NCBI GenBank assembly: GCA_949751835.1
Contig: CATKHK010000022.1
Coordinates: forward strand, 372,001-436,000
Origin: Blepharisma japonicum
Lineage: Eukaryota > Ciliophora > Heterotrichea > Heterotrichida > Blepharismidae
Length of the DNA stretch: 64,000 bases
Direction: 5' to 3'
Shown: in pieces, positions 1-10,481 of the stretch
Position numbering within the stretch: the stretch's first letter is position 1
Layout: the number at the start of each line of letters is the position of its first letter
Made by a program: the position numbers and the translations under genes
Notes under the pieces: generated by a model
Databases searched by the model: none
What the model saw: the letters and a program-made list of their open reading frames with translations, nothing else
What the model was told of the DNA's origin: nothing

Positions 1-407
1 GGGCTAGGTTTGAAACCTTTTTTGCAAGTAAACCCAACACCATATGAGTAAACTTCTTCAATTTCTTTAATTTTTCCATTTAATTTTATTACTTTATCTT
101 CATAGCTCTTTTGATATGCTTTAAACGAAGATCCGCATATAATTGTCCGAGACGTCGCATAAAATGACTCTTCAGTTTTTACTAGCTTACTAACTGATCT
201 ATGCTTAGAATTATTGTAATTACAATTTTTTGGTGTTCATTCAGTAATTTTTTTTTTAAAATCAATTGATTTCTGCAGCTGTGGTATAATAGTAAGATGA
301 TGATGTTTGCGCTTTTTATGTAATGATTGTTGAGATTCTAGTATAGCTGGAGATAAAAAATCTATTTTGCCATTCTTGAATTTTGGTTTCTGTAGGCATA
401 CACCCAT
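1..407 (-). CDS. PP2C-type protein phosphatase, copy 1 (partial, C-terminus off the left edge)
   Basis: This is the 5' part of a metal-dependent Ser/Thr phosphatase gene that continues beyond the window's left end. I chose the start at 407 because it gives MGVCLQKPKF, the same N-terminus as the two complete downstream copies (MGVCL). Met-Gly with Cys4 suggests N-myristoylation plus palmitoylation. One TGA at 237-239 must be read as Trp. The visible part covers the variable N-terminal extension and the beginning of the PP2C fold (through GVGFTCKKG), so no catalytic motif is inside the window. It is about 97% identical to copy 2 over the shared 180 nt at the edge, making it the youngest-looking pair in the array. 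Confidence 0.8.
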
Positions 408-539
408 TAATTCAGATCTACTTTTAATATTATAAACTTTTAATTCTAGCTGGATTAAACTCAAGTTAGGCGTTTTTCTATAACGGTAACACAGTATTTA
501 AAAAAAGTCCAAATAAAACTTTATAAATACTTAATTTTT

Positions 540-865
540 TTTTAAAATGCCAATTGCTGGCTTTTTACCTGACCCCATTTTAAGATTTAATCTAAATAAA
601 TATATACGAAACCATTTTAATCCAAATTTTTAACTTACTCTAAACTTTTGAATTCACATCTCTTGGATCAACTCCATTATCATATCAATTTGAGTTAATT
701 TCTTCCTTAAAATTCAATGGAGCTATAATTTGATTTTCTCCTAAATTAACTTTTTATCATTTTGGAATTCTTTAATAAGATTAACTTCTAGATAGCTTAA
801 TCTTCTTAAAATAAATATTATGATTCATTTTCTCTCTCTTACCGATTTAGATTAGATAATTAACT
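540..865 (-). pseudogene. Decayed 3' fragment of a Sec1/Munc18 gene (unit A)
   Basis: This stretch aligns with the 3' end and 3' flank of the intact Sec1/Munc18 gene (4893-about 5210), including a 29-nt exact match over the last codons (655 versus 4999). It carries substitutions, small indels and in-frame TAA/TAG, so it cannot encode protein. It was carried along when the PP2C gene was tandemly duplicated. From about 866 to 1067 the sequence is unrelated to the other units and I recognise nothing in it. Confidence 0.75.
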
Positions 866-1223
866 ATTAAGGATTTATATTAATAAGAATAATGCTTCTT
901 CTCATTCTAAAACGACAAGATCATCTTCTTCAGCTAAAAATGTCGAGAAGAAAGACTCCAACTAAAAGAATAAAGAATCAACAATTAATTATTCTTCTTT
1001 TATTTACTTCTGATGAGTATTATAGACAGAATCAACTTATATTTAATTTTGATTTTTGGAAATCAAATTTCAATATTGCTATAGTTCAATCCATGCTTAT
1101 TCTCCACATGTTTTCTACACAAATTGTGAAGATATATCTTTCTAATTTAAATTTTCTAATAATTACTACTGTTAATCCTACTCGTTTTGCATTTAACCCT
1201 TATTAATTCCAAAAATTGTTTAA

Positions 1224-2438
1224 TTAATTAAAATTATTTGCCAAAAGTGTGGGCAAATGTAGGACAATAGCAGTGATATCGTCAGTAATATCTTCTTCAT
1301 TTTGAAGTCATTTTTGCATAGCTTGAGACACCAAATTTTCAGCTGCTTTTTTAGCATTTTTTCCATATTTCGATACAATTTCTATAGCTTCTTGATCATT
1401 AATAAACTCGAAAACTCCATCACTACATATAATGATATATTCAAATTCCTCTGAAATTTCTATATTTTTATATTCTGGCTCTGGAGAAACACCTACAGTC
1501 TGAGCTACTGCATCTCCTAAGACTCGAGATGTGGATAGTCCTGGATAGTCTTTCCCTTGAATAAAGATCCTTGGTACATTCTCGTAAGGTAATACATAGA
1601 CTTCTCCATTGTTTTCTTGAATTCTTTTTAATTCTTCAGGTACATTTGGTTTATGGTCAGTTGTCAATCTTTCAGCAATTATCCAATTATTTATTTTTTT
1701 CCCTAAAATTGCTCTGGAATCCCCTGCATGGCCAATATGAATATAGTTATTTTTTATTAAAATTGTTGTGGCGGTAGTTCCAGACATCATACACTCAAAC
1801 TTTGGTTTAGAGGTACTGCAATACTCTAACAATGAAGAATTCGCATGAAGAAAACTTTGCAATACCGCCTCCATTGTATTTGAGTCAAACTCCTCATGGT
1901 TGATTAAAAACTCTGGGAGTTTTGACTGTATAAAATTAGAAACATCATGCCCAAATGCGCCATGACCATCAAAAACTCCTGCATATATAAATTCTGAATC
2001 TAGAATAATACAAAAATTATCTTGATTATAAGGGCTAGGTTTTAAACCTTTTTTGCAAGTAAACCCAACACCATATGAGTAAACTTCTTCAATTTCTTTA
2101 ATTTTTCCATTTAATTTTATTACTTTATCTTCGTAGCTCTTTTGATATGCTTTAAACGAAGATCCGCATATAATTGTCTGAGACATAGCATAAAATGACT
2201 CTTCAGTTTGTACTAGTTCACAAACTGGTTTATGCTTGGGACTGTTCGAATTATAGTTTCTTTTTGTTCATTCAGTCATTATATTTTTAAAATCACACGG
2301 CTCCCACAGCTGCGGGATAATAGTCTGATGATGGTGTTTATGCTTTTTGCGTAATGATTGTTGAGATTCTAGTATATCTGGAGATAAAAAATCTATTTTG
2401 TCATTCTTGAATTTTGGCTTGTGTAGGCATACACCCAT
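1224..2438 (-). CDS. PP2C-type Ser/Thr protein phosphatase, copy 2
   Basis: This is a complete PP2C/PPM phosphatase of 404 residues, hydrolysing phosphoserine/phosphothreonine with two bound metal ions. All family motifs are present in order: VFDGHG, SGTTAT, GHAGDSRA, TTDHKP, SRVLGD, CSDGV and DDITAIV. The start at 2438 gives MGVCLHKP, conserved in all three copies and typical of N-myristoylation/palmitoylation, so membrane location is likely. Two TGA codons are Trp: one in the N-terminal extension and one at 1308-1310 (QAMQKW, just before the last PP2C motif). Reading that TGA as stop would remove the final metal-binding DD. The gene sits in a tandem array with copies 1 and 3. Confidence 0.92.
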
Positions 2439-2570
2439 TTAATTCTGGTCTATTTTTAATATTATTAAATTCATTAATACTAACTTAATTAAATTCAAGT
2501 TAGACGTTTTTCTATAATTATTTTAAAAAATTCCAAATAAAACTTCATAAATAATTATTTTTTTTTCAAA

Positions 2571-3202
2571 ATGCAAATTGCTAATTTTTTAGCTGACTCC
2601 AATCTTAAGACTTAATATAAATAAATATAAATGAAGCCATTTTAATCAAAATTTTTACCTAACTCTAAACTTGCAAATTCACATCTCTCTGGTCAATGCC
2701 ATGATCATATCCAGATTTCCTTTCAATTGAGCTAATTTCTTTCAATAAAATCCAATGAAGTTATAATTTTATTTCCTCTTAAATTACTTATTCATCATTT
2801 TGGAATTTTTTAATAAGACTACCTTATGCGTATTTCAATTCTCCTAAAATAAATATTATGATTCGTTTTCTCCCACTTTCCGATTTGAATTGTGCTGGTT
2901 CCTTTCTAAGAGCAGTTCCTACAGAAATTGTCCCTTCAAATTCTTTAAAGATTAAACTGCGCAGCTTTTCCAAAATAATATTGCTTGGCCAAGTTGATTG
3001 TCCAATTCAGCTCTTATAATATTGCTTAGCTTTGGCTAAAAATAATTATAGACCTTTTCTATAGGCATCATTTTTTTGAAAAGTTCTCTAAAAATTTTCT
3101 TCATCTCTGCACAAGGTTTCTATTAGAAGTTTGTAATGAATTCCTAGGCAGCCTAATTTTGATATTAAAAAAATGCTTGGCTTGCAATAAATCAGGTTGA
3201 CT
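2571..3202 (-). pseudogene. Decayed 3' fragment of a Sec1/Munc18 gene (unit B)
   Basis: This aligns over about 630 bp with 4893-5524, i.e. the 3' flank and the last ~530 coding bases of the intact Sec1/Munc18 gene. Stops and indels break every frame. Similarity stops abruptly near 3202 (aligned with the codons at 5524), which marks the duplication breakpoint inside Sec1. About 95 bp of unrelated sequence follow before PP2C 3'-flank similarity resumes near 3296. Confidence 0.8.
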
Positions 3203-3454
3203 GGAAAAAATGTAGTAGATTTTTTCATTACTTTCTGACATATTTGATAATAATTGAAAACATACAATTTTTTAAAATCAGTCTAAAAAAATATATTTTC
3301 AATCTTGCTATAGTCAAATCCATGGTTTATTCTCCACATGTTTTTCTGCACAAATTATGAAGGTATATCTTTTAATTTTAATTTCCTTATTATTAATGTT
3401 GCATATCCTCTTATTTCTAAATTTAACCCTTATTAATTTCAAAAATTATTTTAT

Positions 3455-4672
3455 TTAATTAAAGTTATTTGCCAAAAGCGTAGGCAAATGCATGACAATT
3501 GCAGTGATATCGTCAGCAACTTCTTCTTCATTATGAAGTCATTTTTGCCAAGCTTGAGCTGCCAAACTTTCAGCTGCTTTTCTAGCATTTTTTCCATATT
3601 TTGATACGATTTCTATAGCCTCTTGATCATTAATAAACTCTAAAACTCCATCACTGCATAAGATGATATATTCAAATTCCTCTGAAATTTCAATATCTTT
3701 ATATTCTGGCTGTGGAGAAACACCTATAGTCTGAGCTACTGCATCTCCTAAAGCTCGAGATGTGGATAATCCTGGATAATCTTTACCTTGAATAAAGATT
3801 CTAGGGATGCTCTCATCAGGCAATACACGGATTTCACCATTGCTTTCTTGAATTCTTTTTAATTCTTCAGGTACATTTGGTTTATGGTCAGTTGTCAATC
3901 TTTCAGCAATTATCCAATTATTTATTTTTTTCCCTAAAATTGCTCTGGAATCCCCTGCATGGCCAATATGAATATAGTTATTTTTTATTAAAATTGTTGT
4001 GGCAGTAGTTCCAGACATCATACACTCAAACTTTGGTTCAGGGATGCTGCAATGCTCTAACAATGAAGAATTCGCATGAAGAAAACTTTGTAGTATCGCC
4101 TCCATTGTATTTGAGTTAAAATCTTCATGGTTGATTAAAAACTGTGGGAGTCTTGACTGTATAAAATTAGAAACATCATGTCCAAATGCACCATGGCCAT
4201 CAAAAACTCCAGAAAATATAAATTCTGAATCCAGAATGATAGAAAAGTCATCTTGATTATAGGGACTAGCTTTTAAACCTTTTTTGCAATTAAATCCAAT
4301 ACCATATGAGTAAACAACTTCAATTTCTTTAATTTTTCCATTTAATTTTATTACTTTATCTTCGTAACTCATTTGATGTCCTTTAAACGAAGATCCGCAT
4401 ATAATTGTACGAGACGTAGCTAAAAATGGATTTTCAGTTTGTGTTAGTTTACTGACTGATCTATGCCTAGAATTATTAGAATTATGGTTTTTTTGTGCTC
4501 ATTCTGTAATATTTTTTTTAAAATCAATAGATTCCCGCAGATATGGGATAATAGTAAGATGATGGTTTTTACGCTTTTTTTGTAATGGTTGTTGAGATTC
4601 TAGTTTAGCTGGAGATATAAAATCTGGTGTTGTGTCATTTTTGAATTTTTGCTTCTGTAAGCATACACCCAT
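3455..4672 (-). CDS. PP2C-type Ser/Thr protein phosphatase, copy 3
   Basis: A complete 405-residue PP2C phosphatase paralogous to copy 2, with all catalytic motifs intact (VFDGHG, GHAGDSRA, TTDHKP, SRALGD, CSDGV, DDITAIV). The start at 4672 gives MGVCLQKQ, again a Met-Gly-x-Cys acylation-type N-terminus. TGA is Trp in the N-terminal extension and at 3539-3541 near the C-terminus. A 160-nt block (3844-4003) is identical to copy 2 while flanking coding sequence differs at about a quarter of sites, suggesting gene conversion. It lies upstream of nothing but its own duplicated flank; the intact Sec1 gene follows on the same strand, so transcription runs Sec1 then PP2C. Confidence 0.92.
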
Positions 4673-4989
4673 TTAATGGCTGGCTTCTTTTAATATTATT
4701 AAATTTTTAAATGCTAGATGGATCAAGCTCAAGTTAGGCGTTTTTCTATAATGGTAGCACCATGTAATAAATAGTTAAAATTTGATATGTTCGATTTAAC
4801 TATAAATTATTAATTTAACTAATAAAAAAATATACTAAACAATATTTTAAAAAAATTCAAAATAAAACTTAATCAATAATTGATTTTTTTCAAAATGCAA
4901 TTTGCTGGCTTTTTACCTGATTCCATTTTAAGGTTTAATCTAAATAAATATATATGAAGCCATTTTAATTAAACATTTTTTACCTAACT
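4673..4989. other. Intergenic spacer between PP2C copy 3 and Sec1
   Basis: This 317-bp AT-rich spacer is shared by the duplicated units, except for about 100 bp (roughly 4755-4855) that the other two units lack. I see no gene or structured element in it. Confidence 0.5.
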
Positions 4990-6819
4990 CTAAACTTGTA
5001 AATTCACATCTCTTGGATCAACTCCATTATCAGACACAGATTTCCTTTCAATTAAGCTAATTTCTTCCATAAAATCCAATGGAGCCATAATTTTATTTCC
5101 TCCTAAAATTACTTGTGCATCATTTTGGAATTCTTTAATAAGACTAATTTCTGCGTAACTTAACCCTCCTAAAATAAATATTATGACTCGTTTTCTCCCT
5201 CTTGCCGATTTTAATTGTGCTGGTTTCTTTCTAAGAGAAGTTCCTACAGAAACTGGCCCTTCAAATCCTTGAAGATTAGGCGGCGCAGCTTTTCCAAAAA
5301 TAAAATTGCTTGGATCAAGTTGATTATCCAGTGCAGCTCTAATAATATTCTTTAGCTTTGGCTGATAATAGTTATAGACCTTTTCTATAGGCTTCATTTT
5401 TTTGACAAGTTCTCTTAAATTTTCTTCATCTCTGTACAGAGTTTTTCTATTAGAAGTCTGCGGTTGAATTCCTAGGTAACCTAATTTTGATATTAAAAAA
5501 ATATGCTTGGTTTGCAATAAATCTGTCACCATTTTTCTATGCTTTTCTTTTAGCTCTAAACAGATAACAGTTAATAAAGCTAATCTAAGTCTGTCTTCTT
5601 CGTCGGTAATTTGCCTCATTTTTTGTGCAATCCTTGGAACAATTTTTCCTGGTTTTATCCAATTTCTATTTGAATCGACTCCTGTTAGCAAAATTTGTTC
5701 AATCTCACTGACATCATTTAGCCCATCATCTACAAATCGTTTTAACAATAAATCTATCAAATATCTATGCACTGCAAATCTAGCCATATATTCATTATAA
5801 TCTGATAGTCCACCTACAACTCTAGCAACCTGCTTTATATTTAAAGCTTCTTGATTGGCTGCAGCTTCTACATCACGATTTCTATTTCTAAATTCATTTA
5901 AATCGTCAACTAAGATTCCTTGTGCATCATCTACTTCATCATAACGAAGTTTGGTCCATATATTATCAAGCTCATTTAAGGTTGCATCTTTATTTGAAAC
6001 AGTGTTCTCATTATCAATAGACTCATATTTTACTCGTCCGTCCATTGAAACTCCTAAGATATCTCGAGTCATGGGCTCATAATGAACATCATGATATAAA
6101 GGTGTTGATAAATCAAATTTTCTGTCCAAAATTACCAGAGTTGACCGATTTTCATTAAACTGTAAATCTGGGATTTTCCTGTAGACTATTCCTATTTGTT
6201 GCTCAAGCTCAATTGCAAGTTCTTCAGCTTGAGGAGATAAAGATTGATAGCAAACATAAGGGAACTCTTTAAGCATTGCACAAAGATTAGCAATTTTTTT
6301 AGCAAGAGTTAGAATCGCTGCTTGGCGGTCTATAAGAGATTCAGAGAGATAAAGAGGTCCCAGGAAATGATTTTCTTCAAGAGAAAAAGAGTCAAGTCCG
6401 CATACCCGAAATTCACAGTTGACTTCTTTAAGAGTTCGAATAAACGGCATAATAGGTGAAGCCGCTAAATAAGTAAGCTGCCAATCTGATAAACTTGAGG
6501 TAAAGCATAGATGTGCTGTTCTATATGTTGTAACTCGACTTGAAAAATCTTCTGCAATACGCTTAACAACTTTATCAGTTGGCGTCACAAAATATAAAGC
6601 CTCAATATCTGGCATTGGCATTCTAGTTTTTTCTAATTGTTCTATGACAGAAATTCCTCTTTCTGTAAGATCGAGCACAGTGACTGCACCTGATAAAAAA
6701 CTGATAGAGGTTTTATCTACTATCATAGCCAGATATGGAGCTCTTCTGCAGATATCTTCTAGCAGATCGTTTAATATTCTGTCTCTTAAGCATGAATAAA
6801 GTGAGTTTTCAGATTCCAT
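4990..6819 (-). CDS. Sec1/Munc18 (SM) family protein, syntaxin-binding vesicle fusion regulator
   Basis: 609 residues, the normal SM-protein size, uninterrupted. SM proteins clasp syntaxin-type SNAREs and promote vesicle fusion. Supporting segments are the N-terminal 'LYFVTPTDKVVKRIAEDF', the central 'TLVILDRKFDLSTPLYHD' (domain 2/3 signature) and the C-terminal 'VIIFILGGLSYAEISLIKEF'. The sequence looks closest to the Sec1/Munc18 plasma-membrane branch, but I cannot exclude Sly1 or Vps45 without a tree. In heterotrichs a plausible job is exocytosis, including pigment-granule or extrusome discharge (inference). Its 3' end was duplicated twice with the neighbouring PP2C gene. Confidence 0.9.
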   Translation of the reverse strand: MESENSLYSCLRDRILNDLLEDICRRAPYLAMIVDKTSISFLSGAVTVLDLTERGISVIEQLEKTRMPMPDIEALYFVTPTDKVVKRIAEDFSSRVTTYRTAHLCFTSSLSDWQLTYLAASPIMPFIRTLKEVNCEFRVCGLDSFSLEENHFLGPLYLSESLIDRQAAILTLAKKIANLCAMLKEFPYVCYQSLSPQAEELAIELEQQIGIVYRKIPDLQFNENRSTLVILDRKFDLSTPLYHDVHYEPMTRDILGVSMDGRVKYESIDNENTVSNKDATLNELDNIWTKLRYDEVDDAQGILVDDLNEFRNRNRDVEAAANQEALNIKQVARVVGGLSDYNEYMARFAVHRYLIDLLLKRFVDDGLNDVSEIEQILLTGVDSNRNWIKPGKIVPRIAQKMRQITDEEDRLRLALLTVICLELKEKHRKMVTDLLQTKHIFLISKLGYLGIQPQTSNRKTLYRDEENLRELVKKMKPIEKVYNYYQPKLKNIIRAALDNQLDPSNFIFGKAAPPNLQGFEGPVSVGTSLRKKPAQLKSARGRKRVIIFILGGLSYAEISLIKEFQNDAQVILGGNKIMAPLDFMEEISLIERKSVSDNGVDPRDVNLQV

Positions 6820-7022
6820 ATTATAAATAAATTTTAAAATTAATCTATTATTAGCTCTTGTTGAGACTATAAATTCTATTCTATTTATTAATTATAAGAA
6901 GCTATATTTAAATCTTGAATATATTAATATAATTTTTAAATAAAAAGAGATAAATTTTGGCATTGTTTTTATATACATTTTTCGTATAATTATTTTCATG
7001 TGAATCATATTACTTAAATAAA

Positions 7023-8177
7023 ATGGGTGCAGCATGCTGCTCTCGAAATACAATTAAAGATACTCATGATATATTGCAACCCCGTCTACAATCTAGCTTC
7101 ACTACAGAACAAACCACTATTTTTCACCAAAAACGTAGTCTTCATGGAAGTGAAGCTTCTGAGTCGTTTTGTTTTGAAAATACTCTTCCAAGACCATCAA
7201 AATTTATACGTTGAAAGCAGGGCGAGCTTCTAGAAGAAGACCCTAATTCGAAGCTTTACCAATGTTTAAACATTGAAACAGGTGAACTTATGGCTGTGAA
7301 GACTATAATGTTACATTCAAATTCTGAAGATCCTATCAGAGAATTTGAAATTATAAGAAATCAATACCAAATTATAAAAGAATTAGACCACCCAAATATT
7401 TTGAAGTATTATCAATCAGAGTTATCAAATGATCAAAAAATGATAAATATAATCCAAGAGTTCATACCTAGCGGATCTATTGCAAATTTAATCCAAAAAT
7501 ATGAGAAAATAGAAGAATCGATTATACGAATATATGCAAAACAAATATTAAAAGCTTTGAGTTGTTTGCATAATAGTGAAATTATTCACGGAGGATTGAG
7601 AAGCTCACATATAATGATAACTGAATCTGGGAATATAAAATTAAGCGGCTTTCAAAATAGCAGAAAATTATGTGGAGAAATTATTTGAAAATTTGAAGAT
7701 ATAGCTGAGAATCCTTTTTGTGTTGCCCCAGAAATATTCCAAAACAATGAAATCAGTCTTTTAACTGACATTTGATCATTTGGCTGTTTGATACTTGAAA
7801 TGACAACAGGCAAAGTCCCATACTCTGATCTCTCAAAAGACCCTAAAGAAGCATTAAAAATAATCCGCGATACTGAGCAGCTTCCAAGCATACCTCAAAC
7901 TATTTCTATGTCCTTACAATCCTTAATAAAATCCTGTCTCCAAAGATCCCCAATTTTACGTCCAAAAGCTTCACAACTCTTAAAGCATCGTTTTATCACA
8001 GGAAAAGCTTACTCTGTAGAATTCCTAGACAACTTTGCTGGCAGTAATATAGAAGATGTCAGGCCATCACAAAAGCCATATCGATATGGACACAAAGATA
8101 GTACTGATACAAATATACAAGCAGTTATACATGAGCAAGACAGTGATGGAGACAGTCATGATGAAAATATTAATTAA
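7023..8177 (+). CDS. N-acylated pseudokinase (STE/NEK-like fold, catalytic residues lost)
   Basis: 384 residues starting MGAACC, a strong myristoylation/palmitoylation pattern. Residues about 75-320 follow the protein-kinase fold: 'GELMAVKTI' keeps the ATP-lysine, 'LDHPNILKYY' and 'TDIWSFGCLILEMTTGKVPY' are typical of MAP3K-like kinases. Catalysis should be lost: HRDLKxxN reads HGGLRSSH, DFG reads SGF, and the glycine loop is absent. Three TGA codons (7212-7214, 7686-7688, 7773-7775) are Trp; the last sits in the kinase 'DIWSFG' motif. The C-terminus is acidic and disordered. Its TAA stop overlaps the stop of the convergent RING gene. Likely a membrane-bound scaffold or allosteric partner (inference). 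Confidence 0.88.
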
Positions 8178-9307
8178 AAATTCAGTTTTCTATAAATTAA
8201 TCGAACTATTGGTCCTGATAAACTGCTTTGGCCATTTAGATAGTCTCCACCACGGGTAATAGGCTCTTCAATTTTAAATTCGACGTCATCAGGACCTTTT
8301 AAAGGGTTTATCCGAGATTTAGGATCTCCATAAAACAATCAGTTTCCATTATACTTGACTTTTATTACTATTGGATCTCATTCCCTTACCTCGACACCAT
8401 GACTAAATAAAACCGAAATTACTTGTTCGCTATATTCATATATCGAATATTTATGATATTCATCAATAAGCACTGTTCCATCAGTTGTTCTCCCCTGTCT
8501 AATTTGTATATATTCTATCGCTGAATTCTGCGATCTTTCTACTTCAGAAGCTAGTCCTAGGCCTAGTAATTGAATGCTCTTAGAGGGGATCAGGACAACT
8601 GCTTCCACTTGTCTTTTATTTTTCCCTATTGATCACTTCTTAACTTGGCTCATATTGCTTGTATATTGGCTTGGGAAAATATTATAAAATCGCTCTAGTT
8701 CGATTCGGTCATCTTTTATACTCCACCTTTTCTCCTGTTTAAGGATAGGTTTTGGGAAGTGAAGCCCTTCTTCAATGTTTTTGCCTTCTTCGAAGTTTTT
8801 TAGCTTGATTAAGCAAATTTGTAGCTGGGTGTTGGTAAGCGTTTCAGCTCTTGCGAATTGTTCAGCAATTTCAGCTGGGAGCTCATTTATTTCTCTTTCT
8901 TCTATGATGGAGTTGATTCGTGCTCTTAGGAGATTTCCGGCATTGACTTCTAATATTTCAGAGCACTTTTCATTGTGGCATTCACTGCATAGAAATTGTT
9001 TTGTTTCTTCATTATAGTAATAAGCGGGGATTTCTATGTGGTTATCGCATAATACTTCAATTTTATCGATGACATCTAAAATTTGATAGGATTCATTTAT
9101 ATTTTTTAAAGGCCGGACTTCTCTGATGCGATCTAAAGGGCATTCTAATAAACCATATTGCTGATTTAATCTGCTTGCACAGGAAAAGCATATGGTATGT
9201 CCACAAAATAAACTTAAAGGTCTGCGATCTTGAGTATTGAAATAATTACAGCAAATCTTGCACTGTAGCAATAATGATAATAAATGCTTGTATGATTCAG
9301 ATTCCAT
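8174..9307 (-). CDS. RING finger / B-box-like / PHR-domain protein (putative E3 ubiquitin ligase)
   Basis: 377 residues. An N-terminal RING finger (about residues 16-60: CKIC, CGHTICFSC, CPLD) is followed by a B-box-like zinc site (CDNH, CSECHNEKC) and a helical region. The C-terminal ~150 residues resemble a PHR domain as found in MYCBP2/Highwire and BTBD proteins (hydrophobic 'SKSIQLLGLGLA' start, KGPD segment, GQSSLSGPIIRLIYRKL end). RING proteins recruit E2~ubiquitin; the PHR part would bind a partner (inference). TGA at 8633-8635 and 8378-8380, plus one more near 8340, encode Trp. The TAA stop (8174-8176) overlaps the stop of the convergent pseudokinase gene (8175-8177). Confidence 0.82.
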
Positions 9308-9545
9308 TACATATTAAAATTAGCAAAATTACTTTTTTTCTATAACTCAAATATCAATCTTCAGAAATACCTACTTTTAAAATAAAATGTCCTATCGACT
9401 TTTATTAGTTTAGGTCCATTATTTCTGTAATTTTATGATCATTCTTTTCATGTACTCAAAATGTTAAATTATTTCTTCACTGGCCCAAAATCCAGCCATA
9501 ATTATGGTTTAATCGTTTTCATTACGAAACATCATGTAATAAAAA

Positions 9546-10451
9546 ATGTTTGTAACAAGTATTCCTAGAGACTCCCACAAATCTCACCACGCTTTCACCA
9601 AAGAACTAAGTGATAGAATTTCGAAGCTAAAAATAATCACTGAAAATAATGGCCTTGATTTTCCTCCCACTTTGCTGTCTGCAGCAAAGGAACTTTCAGA
9701 TAGCACAACACATTTATCGGTCCTCCATTGTGATCAGGAAAATCCTTCTCCTTTGTATACTTCACATACAAAAAGTGATTTAGGGATTCCTCCTCCACAA
9801 GATCTGGATAAAACAGACAAAAAAACATCAGAAACTTTTGAACTTGGCAGCAGACTTTTAAATTCCAGTTTCAGTGAGAGCGAATCTGAAAGCGAGTTGG
9901 ATACCACACAATTGAAAAAAAAGTCTAAAAGCTTGATTAAGGGACTAAAGCAGCAATTGAAGCATTTCAGCTTTGCACAGTCAAAATATTTGGAAACTAG
10001 TGCGAGAAGTGAAACTGAAACGTCGATATATAAAGAAGACTTAGTGAGCTTGCATAAATCAGCTACCGAGGTGCTTAATGAAACTTTAAAAACGAAACAT
10101 GAAATAAAGATGATGAGAAAAAATTTTGAGGCGGCATGTGACAGGGTAGAAACGCCTGCAAAATTCCCCAACTTAAATAAAAGGGATTTCTTAGAAGTAG
10201 ACCATGAATCCATTGAAGAAGAATCTTCTGATATCAGAAGTCTTGCAATACAAATTAAAGAAATCCAAACAGAAATAGATTCAATTAATCAAAGAATCAC
10301 TACAGGGCAAGAAGAATTTAAATTAAAAGAAAAAGAACAAACTGAGCTGATGAGCACAATTTTAAAATTAAGAGAAAGCTTAGCAACTAATAACAGCTGT
10401 GTCATAGACACTGACGAAAAGAAAGACTCATGCAAGTGCATCGTTTTTTAA
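9546..10451 (+). CDS. Coiled-coil protein with C-terminal CaaX box
   Basis: 301 residues of no family I recognise. It is Ser/Glu-rich and hydrophilic, with predicted coiled coil near residues 170-205 and 225-285. The striking feature is the end, 'DSCKCIVF': Cys-Ile-Val-Phe is a legitimate CaaX prenylation signal, and the adjacent Cys could be palmitoylated, so the protein is probably tethered to a membrane by its C-terminus. No transmembrane segment is visible. It converges with the NCBP3-like gene, with 30 bp between stops. Confidence 0.75.
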   Translation: MFVTSIPRDSHKSHHAFTKELSDRISKLKIITENNGLDFPPTLLSAAKELSDSTTHLSVLHCDQENPSPLYTSHTKSDLGIPPPQDLDKTDKKTSETFELGSRLLNSSFSESESESELDTTQLKKKSKSLIKGLKQQLKHFSFAQSKYLETSARSETETSIYKEDLVSLHKSATEVLNETLKTKHEIKMMRKNFEAACDRVETPAKFPNLNKRDFLEVDHESIEEESSDIRSLAIQIKEIQTEIDSINQRITTGQEEFKLKEKEQTELMSTILKLRESLATNNSCVIDTDEKKDSCKCIVF

Positions 10452-10481
10452 TGTCGTAATTAAATAATCAAGTATTTTATC

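Larger units (their letters stand above)
1..5525. repeat. Tandem segmental duplication: PP2C gene plus 3' end of Sec1/Munc18 gene
   Basis: Three head-to-tail units can be aligned by eye. Each contains PP2C 3' flank, PP2C, PP2C 5' flank and then the 3' end of the Sec1/Munc18 gene. Unit C (about 3296-6819) keeps the whole Sec1 gene. Unit B (about 1068-3202) keeps roughly the last 530 bp of Sec1. Unit A (left edge to about 865) keeps only about 330 bp. Shared PP2C 3'-flank sequence starts near 1068 and 3296. Unit length is about 2.2 kb. The array probably continues to the left of the window. Confidence 0.85.

Noticed and set aside
892-1206. 104-codon plus-strand frame between PP2C units
   Set aside because: It lies in duplicated non-coding flank, has low-complexity composition, and the homologous part of the next unit (3296-3450) is not open.
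7023-8177. Kinase gene as a pseudogene broken by three stop codons
   Set aside because: All three are TGA, read as Trp here; the frame is otherwise open and one TGA sits at an invariant Trp.
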